Part shown: positions 19,605 through 26,299 of the stretch, in pieces
Layout of the letters: each line of letters starts with the position of its first letter
Numbering within the stretch: position 1 is the stretch's first letter
Source: Rhodocyclaceae bacterium
GTDB lineage: Bacteria > Pseudomonadota > Gammaproteobacteria > Burkholderiales > Rhodocyclaceae
Length of the DNA: 26,310 nucleotides
Assembly (NCBI GenBank): GCA_013821865.1
Contig: PNJM01000004.1
Coordinates: 1-26,310 of the forward strand
Direction: 5' to 3'
Position numbers and translations under genes: made by a program
Notes under the pieces: model-generated
Database searches by the model: none
What the model was told of the DNA's origin: nothing
Seen by the model: only the letters and a program-made list of their open reading frames with translations

Positions 19605-20296
19605 TTCATTCCTCCTTCACCCTGCGCGAAGGCCAGCGCAAAATTGACGCCGAGCGCAACGATCAGCAGGACAAAGCCGAGGGCAATGCCTTGGGCGAAC
19701 TCCCCCTTGCTTGTTTCCAGCGCGATTGCCGTCGGGATGTTGCGCGTCACACCGGCGATATTGCCGCCGACCATGAGAGAGCAGCCGATCTCCGAAACGA
19801 TGCGCCCGAAGGCGTTGAAAACCGCAGCCATGACGCCGAAGCGCACCTCGATCAGGGTCGTCCAGGCCGAACGCAACGGCGTGGCGCCGAGGCTGATGGC
19901 GGTCTCCCGTGCGCGCGGGTCGGCCCCCTGCACGGCGGAAACGGTGAACGCAACCAGCACCGGCAGCGCGATCAGCACCTGGCCGATGATCATCGCCTCC
20001 TGGGTGAACAGCAGTTTGAGCGAACCGAAGATTCCCTGGCGCGACAACAGCAGGTAAAGGATGAGGCCGACCACCACGGTAGGCGAGGCAAGCAGGCCCT
20101 GCGTCACCACGATGAGGAAGCGCCGGCCCGGAAACGAAGCGGTGGCGAGGAAGTAACCGATGGCGACCGCTGCCGGGGAAGCTATCAGCATAGCGATCAG
20201 CGAAACCCTGAGCGAGATGAGGATGATCTGCCAGAGTTCGCGATCTCCGCTGAAAAGAAGTGCGAAGGCGTCGTGCGTGGTAGACAGCCAGTCCAT
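19601..20296 (-). CDS. tupB: Tungstate-type ABC transporter permease TupB
   Basis: This is the membrane subunit of a TupABC-like importer. The 231-residue protein has about five or six helices and the binding-protein-dependent permease EAA loop (ARETAISLGATPLRSAWTTL). The stretches GLLASPTVVVGLILYLLLSR and RIVSEIGCSLMVGGN, then TRNIPTAIALETSKGEFA, are typical of TupB rather than ModB. The ATG at 20296 gives the family length; a weak GGAA ribosome binding site lies before it. No substrate-binding protein gene (tupA) is adjacent: a terminator and an insertion sequence lie directly upstream. The binding protein must be encoded elsewhere or lost. Confidence 0.85.
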   Translation of the reverse strand: MDWLSTTHDAFALLFSGDRELWQIILISLRVSLIAMLIASPAAVAIGYFLATASFPGRRFLIVVTQGLLASPTVVVGLILYLLLSRQGIFGSLKLLFTQEAMIIGQVLIALPVLVAFTVSAVQGADPRARETAISLGATPLRSAWTTLIEVRFGVMAAVFNAFGRIVSEIGCSLMVGGNIAGVTRNIPTAIALETSKGEFAQGIALGFVLLIVALGVNFALAFAQGEGGMK

Positions 20297-20364
20297 GCTT
20301 TTCCGTTCGGTTTCAGGTGATTTTCCGTCCTTGATGATACCCGAAGGGATCGGAGTCAAATAAG

Positions 20365-20397
20365 AACGCCCGATCTCGGTCGAGGTCGGGCGTTTTA
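20365..20397. terminator. Bidirectional-looking terminator between the IS region and tupB
   Basis: A 13-base stem (AACGCCCGATCTC/GAGGTCGGGCGTT, one G-U pair) with loop GGTC is flanked by TTATTT on the plus strand and CTTATTTG on the minus strand. All nearby genes are on the minus strand, so it most likely ends transcription of the amidotransferase unit, or of a lost gene, before tupB. The tail is richer in T on the plus strand. Confidence 0.75.
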
Positions 20398-20456
20398 TTT
20401 GGGCAGTCTGACGATGGCCTGCTTTGCTTCCCCAGGCGCCTCCCCGAACTTACTCC

Positions 20457-20459
20457 TTA
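20457..20459. repeat. Left copy of putative TTA target-site duplication
   Basis: TTA lies directly outside the left inverted repeat and is matched by TTA at 21418-21420. A three-base TNA duplication is typical of one IS5-family group. The repeat is very short, so chance is possible. Confidence 0.5.
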
Positions 20460-20478
20460 GAACTTATCCGTAAATAAT
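20460..20478 (+). repeat. Left terminal inverted repeat of the IS
   Basis: GAACTTATCCGTAAATAAT, perfectly complementary to the right end at 21399-21417. The transposase stop codon (20464-20466) lies within it. Confidence 0.9.
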
Positions 20479-21347
20479 GTTTATCTTGAGATGCACTTTT
20501 CGGAACGCGATGATGCCGGCGGCGAGATGGTTGAGCGCGAGGAAACTACGCTCAAGTTTCTCATAGCGCATCAGCAGCTTGCGAAAACGGGTTGAACCAA
20601 CTATGGCAGACCTCAACAATCCAACGGCGGGCTTTCTTTCCGGGATGCCGTTGCTTTGCCTTCTTCTCCTGAGTGCGGCTGGCCACATGAGGAATGTAGC
20701 CATGGCGCTGAATGATCTCCAACGCTGGCTGGCCGCGATATCCGGCATCCAGACACAAATGCTTGGAGCGACGCTCGGCCGGCACCTCGCGCTTGATCAT
20801 GATGGCCGACAGGACGGCGTCGAGTTGTGTAACGTCATGCCGGTTCGCTCCGGTCACGATGAACGACAAGGGGACGCCACGGCCGTCGACCAGCAGGTGA
20901 CGCTTGCTCCCATTTTTTCCCCCGATCAGTCGGGTTGGATCCGACCTGCTCTTGTGCCAGTGGAGCCTTGAGCATGGCCCCATCGATACTCTGCCATCGC
21001 CAGGCAATCCCTTCCATCTGGTCATATTCCGCCAACCCCATCGCCCAGATCGCCTGGAACACGCCGGCACGCTCCCACTCCAGAAACCGCTTGTGGATTG
21101 CGCTGGCGCTGCCGAAGCGTTCCTTCGGCAAAGCTTTCCACTGGCAACCCGTCCGCAACACATACACAACCGCTTCGAACACCAGCCGCGCCGGCTTCGG
21201 CTTGCGTCCACCACCGGCCTTACGCGCATACTCCTTGTCCGCCGGCCGTTCTCGAACGGGCACCAAGGGTTCCACTCTCGCCCAGAAATCATCGGTTACC
21301 ACCCATGACGCCACACGCTTCTTTGCTGCCCGCTTCTCTGTCGCCAT
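20464..21347 (-). pseudogene. IS5-family DDE transposase with two frameshifts
   Basis: The start is ATG at 21347 (GTG at 21350 also possible) after a GAGGGAGGAAGG ribosome binding site. Frame 1 carries the N-terminal DNA-binding region and the first catalytic Asp in QSIDGAMLKAP (about residue 123). At 20913-20918 a run of six A (after five G) puts the protein into the next frame; with five A the text would read RGKNGSKRH as in single-frame relatives. Frame 2 holds CLDAGYRG (second Asp) and RRWIVEVCHSW (catalytic Glu). At 20589-20591 a third C in AACCCGT shifts the frame again, so the tail RFRKLLMRYEKLERSFLALN to the stop is in frame 3. The first shift could be programmed slippage. The second looks like a mutation or a base-calling error. 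Confidence 0.85.
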
Positions 21348-21398
21348 CACTCCCTTCCTCCCTCGCCGCGTTAGTGCCGGCTCGGGAAGGCATTGTAT

Positions 21399-21417
21399 AT
21401 TATTTACGGATAAGTTC
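21399..21417 (-). repeat. Right terminal inverted repeat of the IS
   Basis: Reverse complement of GAACTTATCCGTAAATAAT, identical over 19 bases to the left end. It is followed by the TTA flank at 21418-21420. Confidence 0.9.
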
Positions 21418-21420
21418 TTA
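21418..21420. repeat. Right copy of putative TTA target-site duplication
   Basis: TTA directly outside the right inverted repeat, matching 20457-20459. Confidence 0.5.
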
Positions 21421-21430
21421 CCTTGTCAGA

Positions 21431-22135
21431 TCAGCGCACCAACCCGGCGATCCAGCGCGTATATAGGCGATCCGCCACGGCATTCAGCGCGGCCACCTTG
21501 GGCGCCATTCCTGTCTGCATCTTCCCCGCCGACTGCACGGCCGGGCCGGGGCTGGCGGCAATTTCGCCTGCGCCTTCCCTGCACCAATCCCTGATCATCT
21601 CTTCGGTCATCTCGACGTGGCACTGCATGCCGAAGTGCTTGCCCATGGCGAAAGCCTGGTTGGCGCAATAAGAGCTCTCCAGTACGCGGCTGGCACCCGG
21701 CGGGATGCTGAAGGTCTCGCCATGCCAGTGGAAGGAGAGGAAACCGCGCATGTCGCCAAACCAGGCACGGGCTTCGGTGCTGTCCGGCACCTGCACCTCG
21801 CCCCAGCCGATCTCCTTCACCGGATTCCTCGTCACCACGCCGCCCAGCGCCTTCGCCATGAGCTGTCCGCCCAGGCAATGGCCAAGCACGGGGATGTCCG
21901 CCGCCACCGCGGCGCGGATCAGGTCGCACTCATGCGCGACCCAGGGCAGCGGGTCGTTGACGCTCATCGGTCCGCCCATAAATACCAGGCCGGAGAAGCC
22001 GTTAACCTCATTGGGCAGAGGATCGCTCAGGTCGATCCTGACGAGTCGCCACGGGATCGAGTGGCGATCGAGGAATGTGGCAAAATAGCCCGGACCTTCA
22101 GTGTGCAGGTGGCGAAAAATGGCAACGGGTTTCAT
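21431..22135 (-). CDS. Class I glutamine amidotransferase-like protein
   Basis: A stand-alone class I glutamine amidotransferase domain of 234 residues, of the type often annotated as GMP synthase-like. The catalytic triad is Cys87 in LGHCLGGQLMA, His173 and Glu175 in QCHVEMTEEM. GLVFMGGPMSVND (49-61) forms the oxyanion region. No partner synthetase domain is present. Relatives include gamma-glutamyl hydrolases acting on glutamyl-polyamines or similar amides, but the substrate cannot be told from sequence. The start MKPVAIFRHL is typical, although the frame stays open upstream into the divergent gene. The start codon lies 22 bases from that of the protease gene. An IS sits 13 bases after the stop. 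Confidence 0.88.
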   Translation of the reverse strand: MKPVAIFRHLHTEGPGYFATFLDRHSIPWRLVRIDLSDPLPNEVNGFSGLVFMGGPMSVNDPLPWVAHECDLIRAAVAADIPVLGHCLGGQLMAKALGGVVTRNPVKEIGWGEVQVPDSTEARAWFGDMRGFLSFHWHGETFSIPPGASRVLESSYCANQAFAMGKHFGMQCHVEMTEEMIRDWCREGAGEIAASPGPAVQSAGKMQTGMAPKVAALNAVADRLYTRWIAGLVR

Positions 22136-22157
22136 GGCGTGGCACGGGGCGAACAAG

Positions 22158-22793
22158 ATGGCGCATTTTAGCGCGGCGCTTTTCGCCTGCCTACTTTTGC
22201 CAACTCTGGCGCAAGCCACCGAAGTCGGCGTCGTCGGCCTGTTCCCCGGCAAGGCCGTGCTCGTCATCAACGGCGGCAATCCCCGCACTCTTTCCGTTGG
22301 CACCAAGGTCGACGATGTCAAGCTGATCGGCGTCGAGCAGAATGCCGCCACACTGGAGTTCGACGGCAAGCGGCACCGCCTGGCCATCGGCCAGCACGCA
22401 TTCACCGGTACCGGTGGCGGCGGGGAACAGGCAATCACCCTTGTCGCCGATGTGCGCGGCCATTTCATCACCACCGGAACAATCAATGGCGCGACGATAC
22501 CGCTCATGGTCGATACGGGCGCGACAACCATTGCACTCGGCGCCTCGCATGCCCGCCGCGCAAACGTCGATTTGCGCAACGCCAGGACCGTCCCGATTCA
22601 GACCGCCAACGGTATCACGCAGGCCTGGCTGGTCAGTCTGAACACCGTCCGCGTCGGCGATGTCACGCTCCACAGCGTGGAGGCGACGGTGGCCGGCCAC
22701 GACATGCCCCATGCCCTGCTCGGTATGAGTTTTCTCAACCGCATGGAAATGAAGCGCGACGGCGAAACCATGACCTTGCGCAAGCGCTATTAA
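22158..22793 (+). CDS. Secreted retropepsin-like aspartic protease
   Basis: A 211-residue protein with a signal peptide (1 to about 20, MAHFSAALFACLLLPTLAQA), a central beta-rich region, and a retroviral-type aspartic protease domain at about 95-208. Catalytic Asp119 lies in LMVDTGATTIAL. HALLGMSFLNRM is the typical C-terminal flap-side motif of the clan AA family found in proteobacteria. Having one Asp motif, it should work as a homodimer, probably in the periplasm. The start at 22158 follows GGGGCG; ATG at 22134 is a longer option that weakens the signal peptide. Its TAA overlaps the Nudix ATG by one base, so the two are likely cotranscribed. Substrate unknown. Confidence 0.85.
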   Translation: MAHFSAALFACLLLPTLAQATEVGVVGLFPGKAVLVINGGNPRTLSVGTKVDDVKLIGVEQNAATLEFDGKRHRLAIGQHAFTGTGGGGEQAITLVADVRGHFITTGTINGATIPLMVDTGATTIALGASHARRANVDLRNARTVPIQTANGITQAWLVSLNTVRVGDVTLHSVEATVAGHDMPHALLGMSFLNRMEMKRDGETMTLRKRY

Positions 22794-23428
22794 TGGCTTC
22801 TTCGGATACTGCCGGCCAGAACGCGGAACCGCTGACTGCCGACTGGCTGCGGCGGCGTTTTGCCGGGCCGCGCCGGCTGGTGGGTGTTGCGGAGGAAGGC
22901 ACCCCGGCGCAACTCACTCCCGCCGCCGTCCTCGTTCCGGTGGTCCAGCGCGAAGGAGGGCTGACCGTGCTGTTCACGCAGCGCACCGCCCACCTGCACG
23001 ATCATGCCGGGCAGGTGGCTTTCCCGGGCGGGCGCTGCGAGGAGCACGATGAGTCTCCTGTATTCACCGCGCTTCGTGAAACGGAGGAGGAGATCGGCCT
23101 GTCGCCGTCACGGATCGAAGTGCTCGGACTGCTGCCGGAATACCGCACGGGAACAGGCTTTCGCGTCACACCGGTGGTTGGCCTGGTCCAGCCGCCTTTC
23201 GATCTGCGACTGGATGAGTTCGAAGTGGCCGAGGTGTTCGAGACCCCGCTGGATTTCCTGCTCGACCCCGCCAATCATCAGCGCCACAGCGTCGAGATTG
23301 CCGGCGCGCTGCGCCATTATTACGCCATGCCTTACCAGGGCTATTTCATCTGGGGGGCGACGGCAGGGATGATCGTCAGCCTGTACCGGATGCTGTTCGA
23401 TTCGCCGGAAGATCAGAAAGTCTATTAG
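22793..23428 (+). CDS. CoA pyrophosphatase-type Nudix hydrolase
   Basis: A 211-residue Nudix hydrolase of the NudL/YeaB type, which cleaves coenzyme A and acyl-CoA to phosphopantetheine and 3',5'-ADP. The CoA-specific motif LFTQRTAHLHDHAGQVAFPGG (start at about residue 61) leads into the Nudix box with TALRETEEEIGL. As in other CoA pyrophosphatases the glycine-to-RE spacing differs by one from the standard Nudix box. The RE..EE metal ligands are intact. An N-terminal extension (about 1-35) is charged and variable. It starts inside the stop codon of the protease gene (TAATG) and overlaps the convergent downstream gene by 4 bases. Confidence 0.92.
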   Translation: MASSDTAGQNAEPLTADWLRRRFAGPRRLVGVAEEGTPAQLTPAAVLVPVVQREGGLTVLFTQRTAHLHDHAGQVAFPGGRCEEHDESPVFTALRETEEEIGLSPSRIEVLGLLPEYRTGTGFRVTPVVGLVQPPFDLRLDEFEVAEVFETPLDFLLDPANHQRHSVEIAGALRHYYAMPYQGYFIWGATAGMIVSLYRMLFDSPEDQKVY

Positions 23429-23931
23429 GGCAGGCGCGCCGCAGTGCCGGCGGAAAACTCCTCGGCGCGGCGCGCGCCGCCGACGGATCGCACTATTTCG
23501 CGGTACTTCTCCACTAGCTGAACCAGTTCGGCGGTAGTCTTGCAGCCTTCGATCTGGACAGTCATCAGGTCGGCGTCCGGGCCGATGACCTTGGTGAGAT
23601 AGTGGGAAGCAAACTCCTTGGCGGTTGCCAGGGACTTCTCGCTCGGTGCCGGGATGGGTGCCTGGGTCGGCGCGGGTGCGGCCGGGGCTGGCGCGGCAGG
23701 CGCCGGTACGGCCGGGGCAACCAACGGCCCGATGAAGCCCTCCTTGATGAGCGCAAGGAAGAAGTGCTCGGCGTCGCCGAAGTGCTTGGCCTTGTCGATG
23801 ACCTCCTGCGCCGTGCTCTTGCCGTCCACCATGATCAGCACGGAGCGCTCGCGAGCCGGCAGCTTGTAAGTCCGCGAGGACATCTCCTCCAGGCCCTTCG
23901 CGCTCTTCTGGTATATCGTGTTCTTGTCCAT
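23425..23931 (-). CDS. Unrecognised two-part protein with Ala/Pro linker
   Basis: I do not recognise this 168-residue protein by name. It has no signal peptide or membrane helix. Residues 1-68 form a small basic domain (MDKNTIYQKSAKGLEEMSSR, RERSVLIMVDGKSTAQEVID) that could be a winged-helix-like or PilZ/receiver-associated module. Residues 70-97 are a linker of almost only Ala and Pro. Residues 98-150 form a helical segment (DLMTVQIEGCKTTAELVQLV, KYREIVRSVGG). Similar N-terminal domains occur, as far as I recall, in uncharacterised betaproteobacterial proteins. It has its own AT-rich upstream region, no operon partner, and overlaps the Nudix gene tail to tail by 4 bases. Cytoplasmic location is inferred. 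Confidence 0.8.
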   Translation of the reverse strand: MDKNTIYQKSAKGLEEMSSRTYKLPARERSVLIMVDGKSTAQEVIDKAKHFGDAEHFFLALIKEGFIGPLVAPAVPAPAAPAPAAPAPTQAPIPAPSEKSLATAKEFASHYLTKVIGPDADLMTVQIEGCKTTAELVQLVEKYREIVRSVGGARRAEEFSAGTAARLP

Positions 23932-23950
23932 AGAACCGTATACTTATAAT
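23924..23950 (+). promoter_or_regulatory. Candidate promoter in the AT-rich divergent region before the CobD-like gene
   Basis: The stretch 23932-24010 is clearly richer in A and T than its surroundings. On the plus strand TATAAT (23945-23950) is a perfect -10 box, with TTGTCC 15 bases upstream (23924-23929), a short spacer. The same region read on the minus strand offers TATAAG and TATATT boxes for the 168-residue protein, without a good -35. Confidence 0.3.
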
Positions 23951-24087
23951 CAATCAGCCTAAAGTAATATAACACGGTCTTCCTTACATGAGGCAAGGCA
24001 CTAATGCATAGGCAATGCACAGCCTCCTCGGCGGTTTCGTGATATCTTTCACACCTGAAGAAGCCCTGCCTGCCGCCTCAATCTCGC

Positions 24088-25014
24088 ATGACCATCCTTT
24101 CCCTGATTGCCGCGCTCGTGCTCGAGCAACTGCGCCCGCTTGCCGAGCGCACCTTCGTCAGCGCTCCGCTCTCGCACTTTGCGCATTTCTTCGAGCGGCA
24201 CTTCAACGATGGCCAGGCGCGCCACGGCACCGTGGCCTGGCTGCTGGCCGTTCTGGCGCCGGTGATCATCTGTGCCGCCATCTACTTCGCGCTGCTCTAT
24301 GTCAATCCGCTGCTGGCTTTCCTCTGGAACGTGGCGATCCTCTACATCACCATGGGCTTCCGCCAGTTCAGCCACTATTACACCGACATCCATCTCGCCC
24401 TGCGCATGGGCGAGATCGACCGCGCCCGCGCGTTGCTCGGCGAATGGCGCGGCCGTTCCGCCGACGGCCTCAACGCCACCGAGATCGCGCGGCTTGCCAT
24501 CGAGCAGGCCATCGTCGCCTCGCACCGGCATGTCTTCGCCGTGGTCTTCTGGTTCGTCGTGCTGCCCGGCCCGGCCGGCGCGCTGCTCTACCGCCTGGCC
24601 GACTACTTCGGCCGCCACTGGGGCGCGCGCCGGGATGCCGAGTTCGGCGTCTTCGGCCATTTCTCGGCCAGGGCCTTTGCTGCAATCGACTGGGTGCCGC
24701 TGCGCATCACGGCGGCGGCTTTCGCCATCGTTGGCGACTTCGAGGACGCCGTTTATTGCTGGCGCACGCAGGCTGCCCGCTGGCCGGACGAAGGGGCGGG
24801 TATACTGCTGGCAAGCGGCGCAGGCGCACTGGGCGTGCGCTTGGGGCTGCCTATCATCGAATCGGGCGAAGTAACGGATAGACCCGAGCTGGGGCTGGGC
24901 GAGGAGGCCGACGCCGATTTCATGCAGAGCGGAATCGGACTGGTATGGCGCACATTGGTGCTCTGTCTCTTGCTGCTGACGCTGCTGGGCATTGCCAGTT
25001 GGGTGGGCGGCTGA
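24088..25014 (+). CDS. CobD/CbiB-family membrane protein
   Basis: A 308-residue polytopic membrane protein of the CobD/CbiB family. True CobD joins aminopropanol phosphate to adenosylcobyric acid in cobalamin synthesis. Here the hydrophobic segments lie at about 50-75, 78-96, 148-170 and 283-305, with the family-typical FRQFSHYYTDIHLALRMGEI and a conserved NATEIARLAIEQAIVASHRH segment. No other cobalamin gene or cobalamin riboswitch is nearby. Stand-alone relatives in betaproteobacteria may have a different role. The start has no clear ribosome binding site. It lies 29 bases before the thiolase gene on the same strand. Confidence 0.85.
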   Translation: MTILSLIAALVLEQLRPLAERTFVSAPLSHFAHFFERHFNDGQARHGTVAWLLAVLAPVIICAAIYFALLYVNPLLAFLWNVAILYITMGFRQFSHYYTDIHLALRMGEIDRARALLGEWRGRSADGLNATEIARLAIEQAIVASHRHVFAVVFWFVVLPGPAGALLYRLADYFGRHWGARRDAEFGVFGHFSARAFAAIDWVPLRITAAAFAIVGDFEDAVYCWRTQAARWPDEGAGILLASGAGALGVRLGLPIIESGEVTDRPELGLGEEADADFMQSGIGLVWRTLVLCLLLLTLLGIASWVGG

Positions 25015-25043
25015 TCTGAACTGAATTTGCTGGAGGAACGGAA

Positions 25044-26231
25044 ATGAGCGGGAACAGGGAAGTAGTGGTAGTCAGCGGCGTGCGTGCGCCCATCGGTGCA
25101 TTTGGCGGTTCGCTCAAGGATCTCGCGCCGAGCGAACTCGGCGCCCGCGTCGTCAGGGAAGCGATCGCGCGCGCGAAGCTGGACCCGGCGCAAATCGGCC
25201 AACTGGTGCTGGGCAACGTCATTCACGGCGAAGCCAGGGACATGTACGTCTCGCGTGTCACGGCGATCAACGCCGGCCTCGCCAAGGAATCCGGCGCGCT
25301 GACGGTCAATCGTCTGTGCGGTTCGGGCTTCCAGGCCATCGTCTCGGCGGCGCAGATGATCCTGCTCGGCGACACCGATGCCGCCGTCGGCGCCGGCGCG
25401 GAATCCATGAGCCGCGGCGGCTACCTGCTGCCCTCCGGCCGCTGGGGCGCGCGCATGGGCGACAACAAGATCATCGACATGATGGTCGGCGCCCTGACCG
25501 ATCCGTTCGACACGGTGCACATGGGCATCACCGCAGAGAACATCGCCGCCAAGTGGGGCATCACGCGCGAAATGCAGGACCAGTTCTCGCTCGACAGCCA
25601 GAAGAAGGCCGTGGCGGCCATCGCCGCCGGCCACTTCAAGTCGCAGATCCTGCCTGTCGAGATGCAGACGCGCAAGGGCACCGTGGTGTTCGATACCGAC
25701 GAGCATCCGAAGGGCGACACCACCATGGAGACCCTGGCCAAGCTCAAGCCCGCCTTCAAGAAGGACGGCTCGGTGACGGCCGGCAACGCCTCCGGCATCA
25801 ACGACGGCGCTGCCGCCGTGGTGCTGATGGAAGCCAAGGCCGCCGAGAAGGCCGGCCTCAAGCCGCTGGCGCGCCTGGTGTCGTACGGCATCGCCGGCGT
25901 CGATCCCGCCTACATGGGCGAAGGCCCGATCCCCGCCGTGCAGAAGGCGCTCGCCAAGGCCGGCCTCAAGGCCGGCGACCTCGACGTGATCGAATCCAAC
26001 GAAGCCTTCGCCGCGCAGTCGCTCTGCGTCAGCAAGGGCCTCGAGCTCGATCCCGCCAAGGTGAACCCCAACGGCGGCGCGGTCGCCCTTGGCCACCCCA
26101 TCGGCGCCACCGGCGTCATCCTCACCGTGAAGTGCCTCTACGAACTCGCGCGCACCAACAAGCGCTACGGCCTCGTCACGATGTGCATCGGCGGGGGGCA
26201 AGGTATTGCCGGGGTGTTCGAGCGGATGTAA
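25044..26231 (+). CDS. bktB: Acetyl-CoA C-acyltransferase (BktB-like beta-ketothiolase)
   Basis: A 395-residue degradative/biosynthetic thiolase that condenses or cleaves beta-ketoacyl-CoA. Catalytic Cys92 lies in NRLCGSG, His351 in GHPIGATG and Cys381 in CIGGGQG. The N-terminus (REVVVVSGVRAPIGAFGGSL) and DMYVSRV, MSRGGYLLP, and NPNGGAVALGHPIG segments resemble Cupriavidus BktB as I recall it, more than PhaA. This suggests activity on short and medium chains in polyhydroxyalkanoate or fatty/aromatic acid metabolism. A strong GGAGG ribosome binding site precedes the ATG, and a strong terminator follows. The exact substrate range is not visible from sequence. Confidence 0.93.
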   Translation: MSGNREVVVVSGVRAPIGAFGGSLKDLAPSELGARVVREAIARAKLDPAQIGQLVLGNVIHGEARDMYVSRVTAINAGLAKESGALTVNRLCGSGFQAIVSAAQMILLGDTDAAVGAGAESMSRGGYLLPSGRWGARMGDNKIIDMMVGALTDPFDTVHMGITAENIAAKWGITREMQDQFSLDSQKKAVAAIAAGHFKSQILPVEMQTRKGTVVFDTDEHPKGDTTMETLAKLKPAFKKDGSVTAGNASGINDGAAAVVLMEAKAAEKAGLKPLARLVSYGIAGVDPAYMGEGPIPAVQKALAKAGLKAGDLDVIESNEAFAAQSLCVSKGLELDPAKVNPNGGAVALGHPIGATGVILTVKCLYELARTNKRYGLVTMCIGGGQGIAGVFERM

Positions 26232-26240
26232 TCGACGCCA

Positions 26241-26256
26241 TCCCGCGCAAGCGGGA
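26241..26256. repeat. Small palindromic element (REP-like)
   Basis: TCCCGC-GCAA-GCGGGA forms a 6-base stem with a GNRA tetraloop. The wider context (CCATCCCGCGCAAGCGGGAA followed by TCTGGA) resembles a dispersed ATTCCCGC...GCGGGAAT palindrome common between genes in many proteobacteria. Only one copy is in this window. Confidence 0.5.
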
Positions 26257-26263
26257 ATCTGGA

Positions 26264-26299
26264 AAACAGGAAGCCCGCCATTCGGCGGGCTTCCTGTTT
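26264..26299 (+). terminator. Rho-independent terminator after the thiolase gene
   Basis: A perfect 16-base inverted repeat (AAACAGGAAGCCCGCC and its complement) with loop ATTC, ending in TTT, lies 33 bases after the stop codon. The flanks are symmetrical, so it may also act on the other strand. Confidence 0.88.

Larger units (their letters stand above)
20460..21417 (-). mobile_element. IS5-family insertion sequence
   Basis: A 958-base element is bounded by perfect 19-base inverted repeats (GAACTTATCCGTAAATAAT) and flanked by TTA on both sides. It contains one transposase of the IS5 type (IS427/IS1031-like) on the minus strand, whose stop codon falls inside the left repeat. The perfect ends suggest recent arrival, while the transposase frame carries two single-base shifts. 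It lies 13 bases after the amidotransferase stop codon (10 bases plus the TTA copy) and about 60 bases before a terminator. It may alter transcript ends without breaking the amidotransferase gene. Confidence 0.92.

Noticed and set aside
20297..20360. TTGACT at 20354-20359 (minus strand) as the -35 of a tupB promoter
   Set aside because: The nearest -10-like TATCAT is only 14 bases away, too short for a normal spacer, so no promoter is listed.
22136..22579. Upstream extension of the amidotransferase frame
   Set aside because: The extension reads antisense through the protease gene and lacks conserved sequence; MKPVAIFRHL is the normal family start.
23932..24087. Possible cobalamin riboswitch before the CobD-like gene
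   Set aside because: The 156-base gap is too short for the usual structure, and no B12-box-like sequence is visible.
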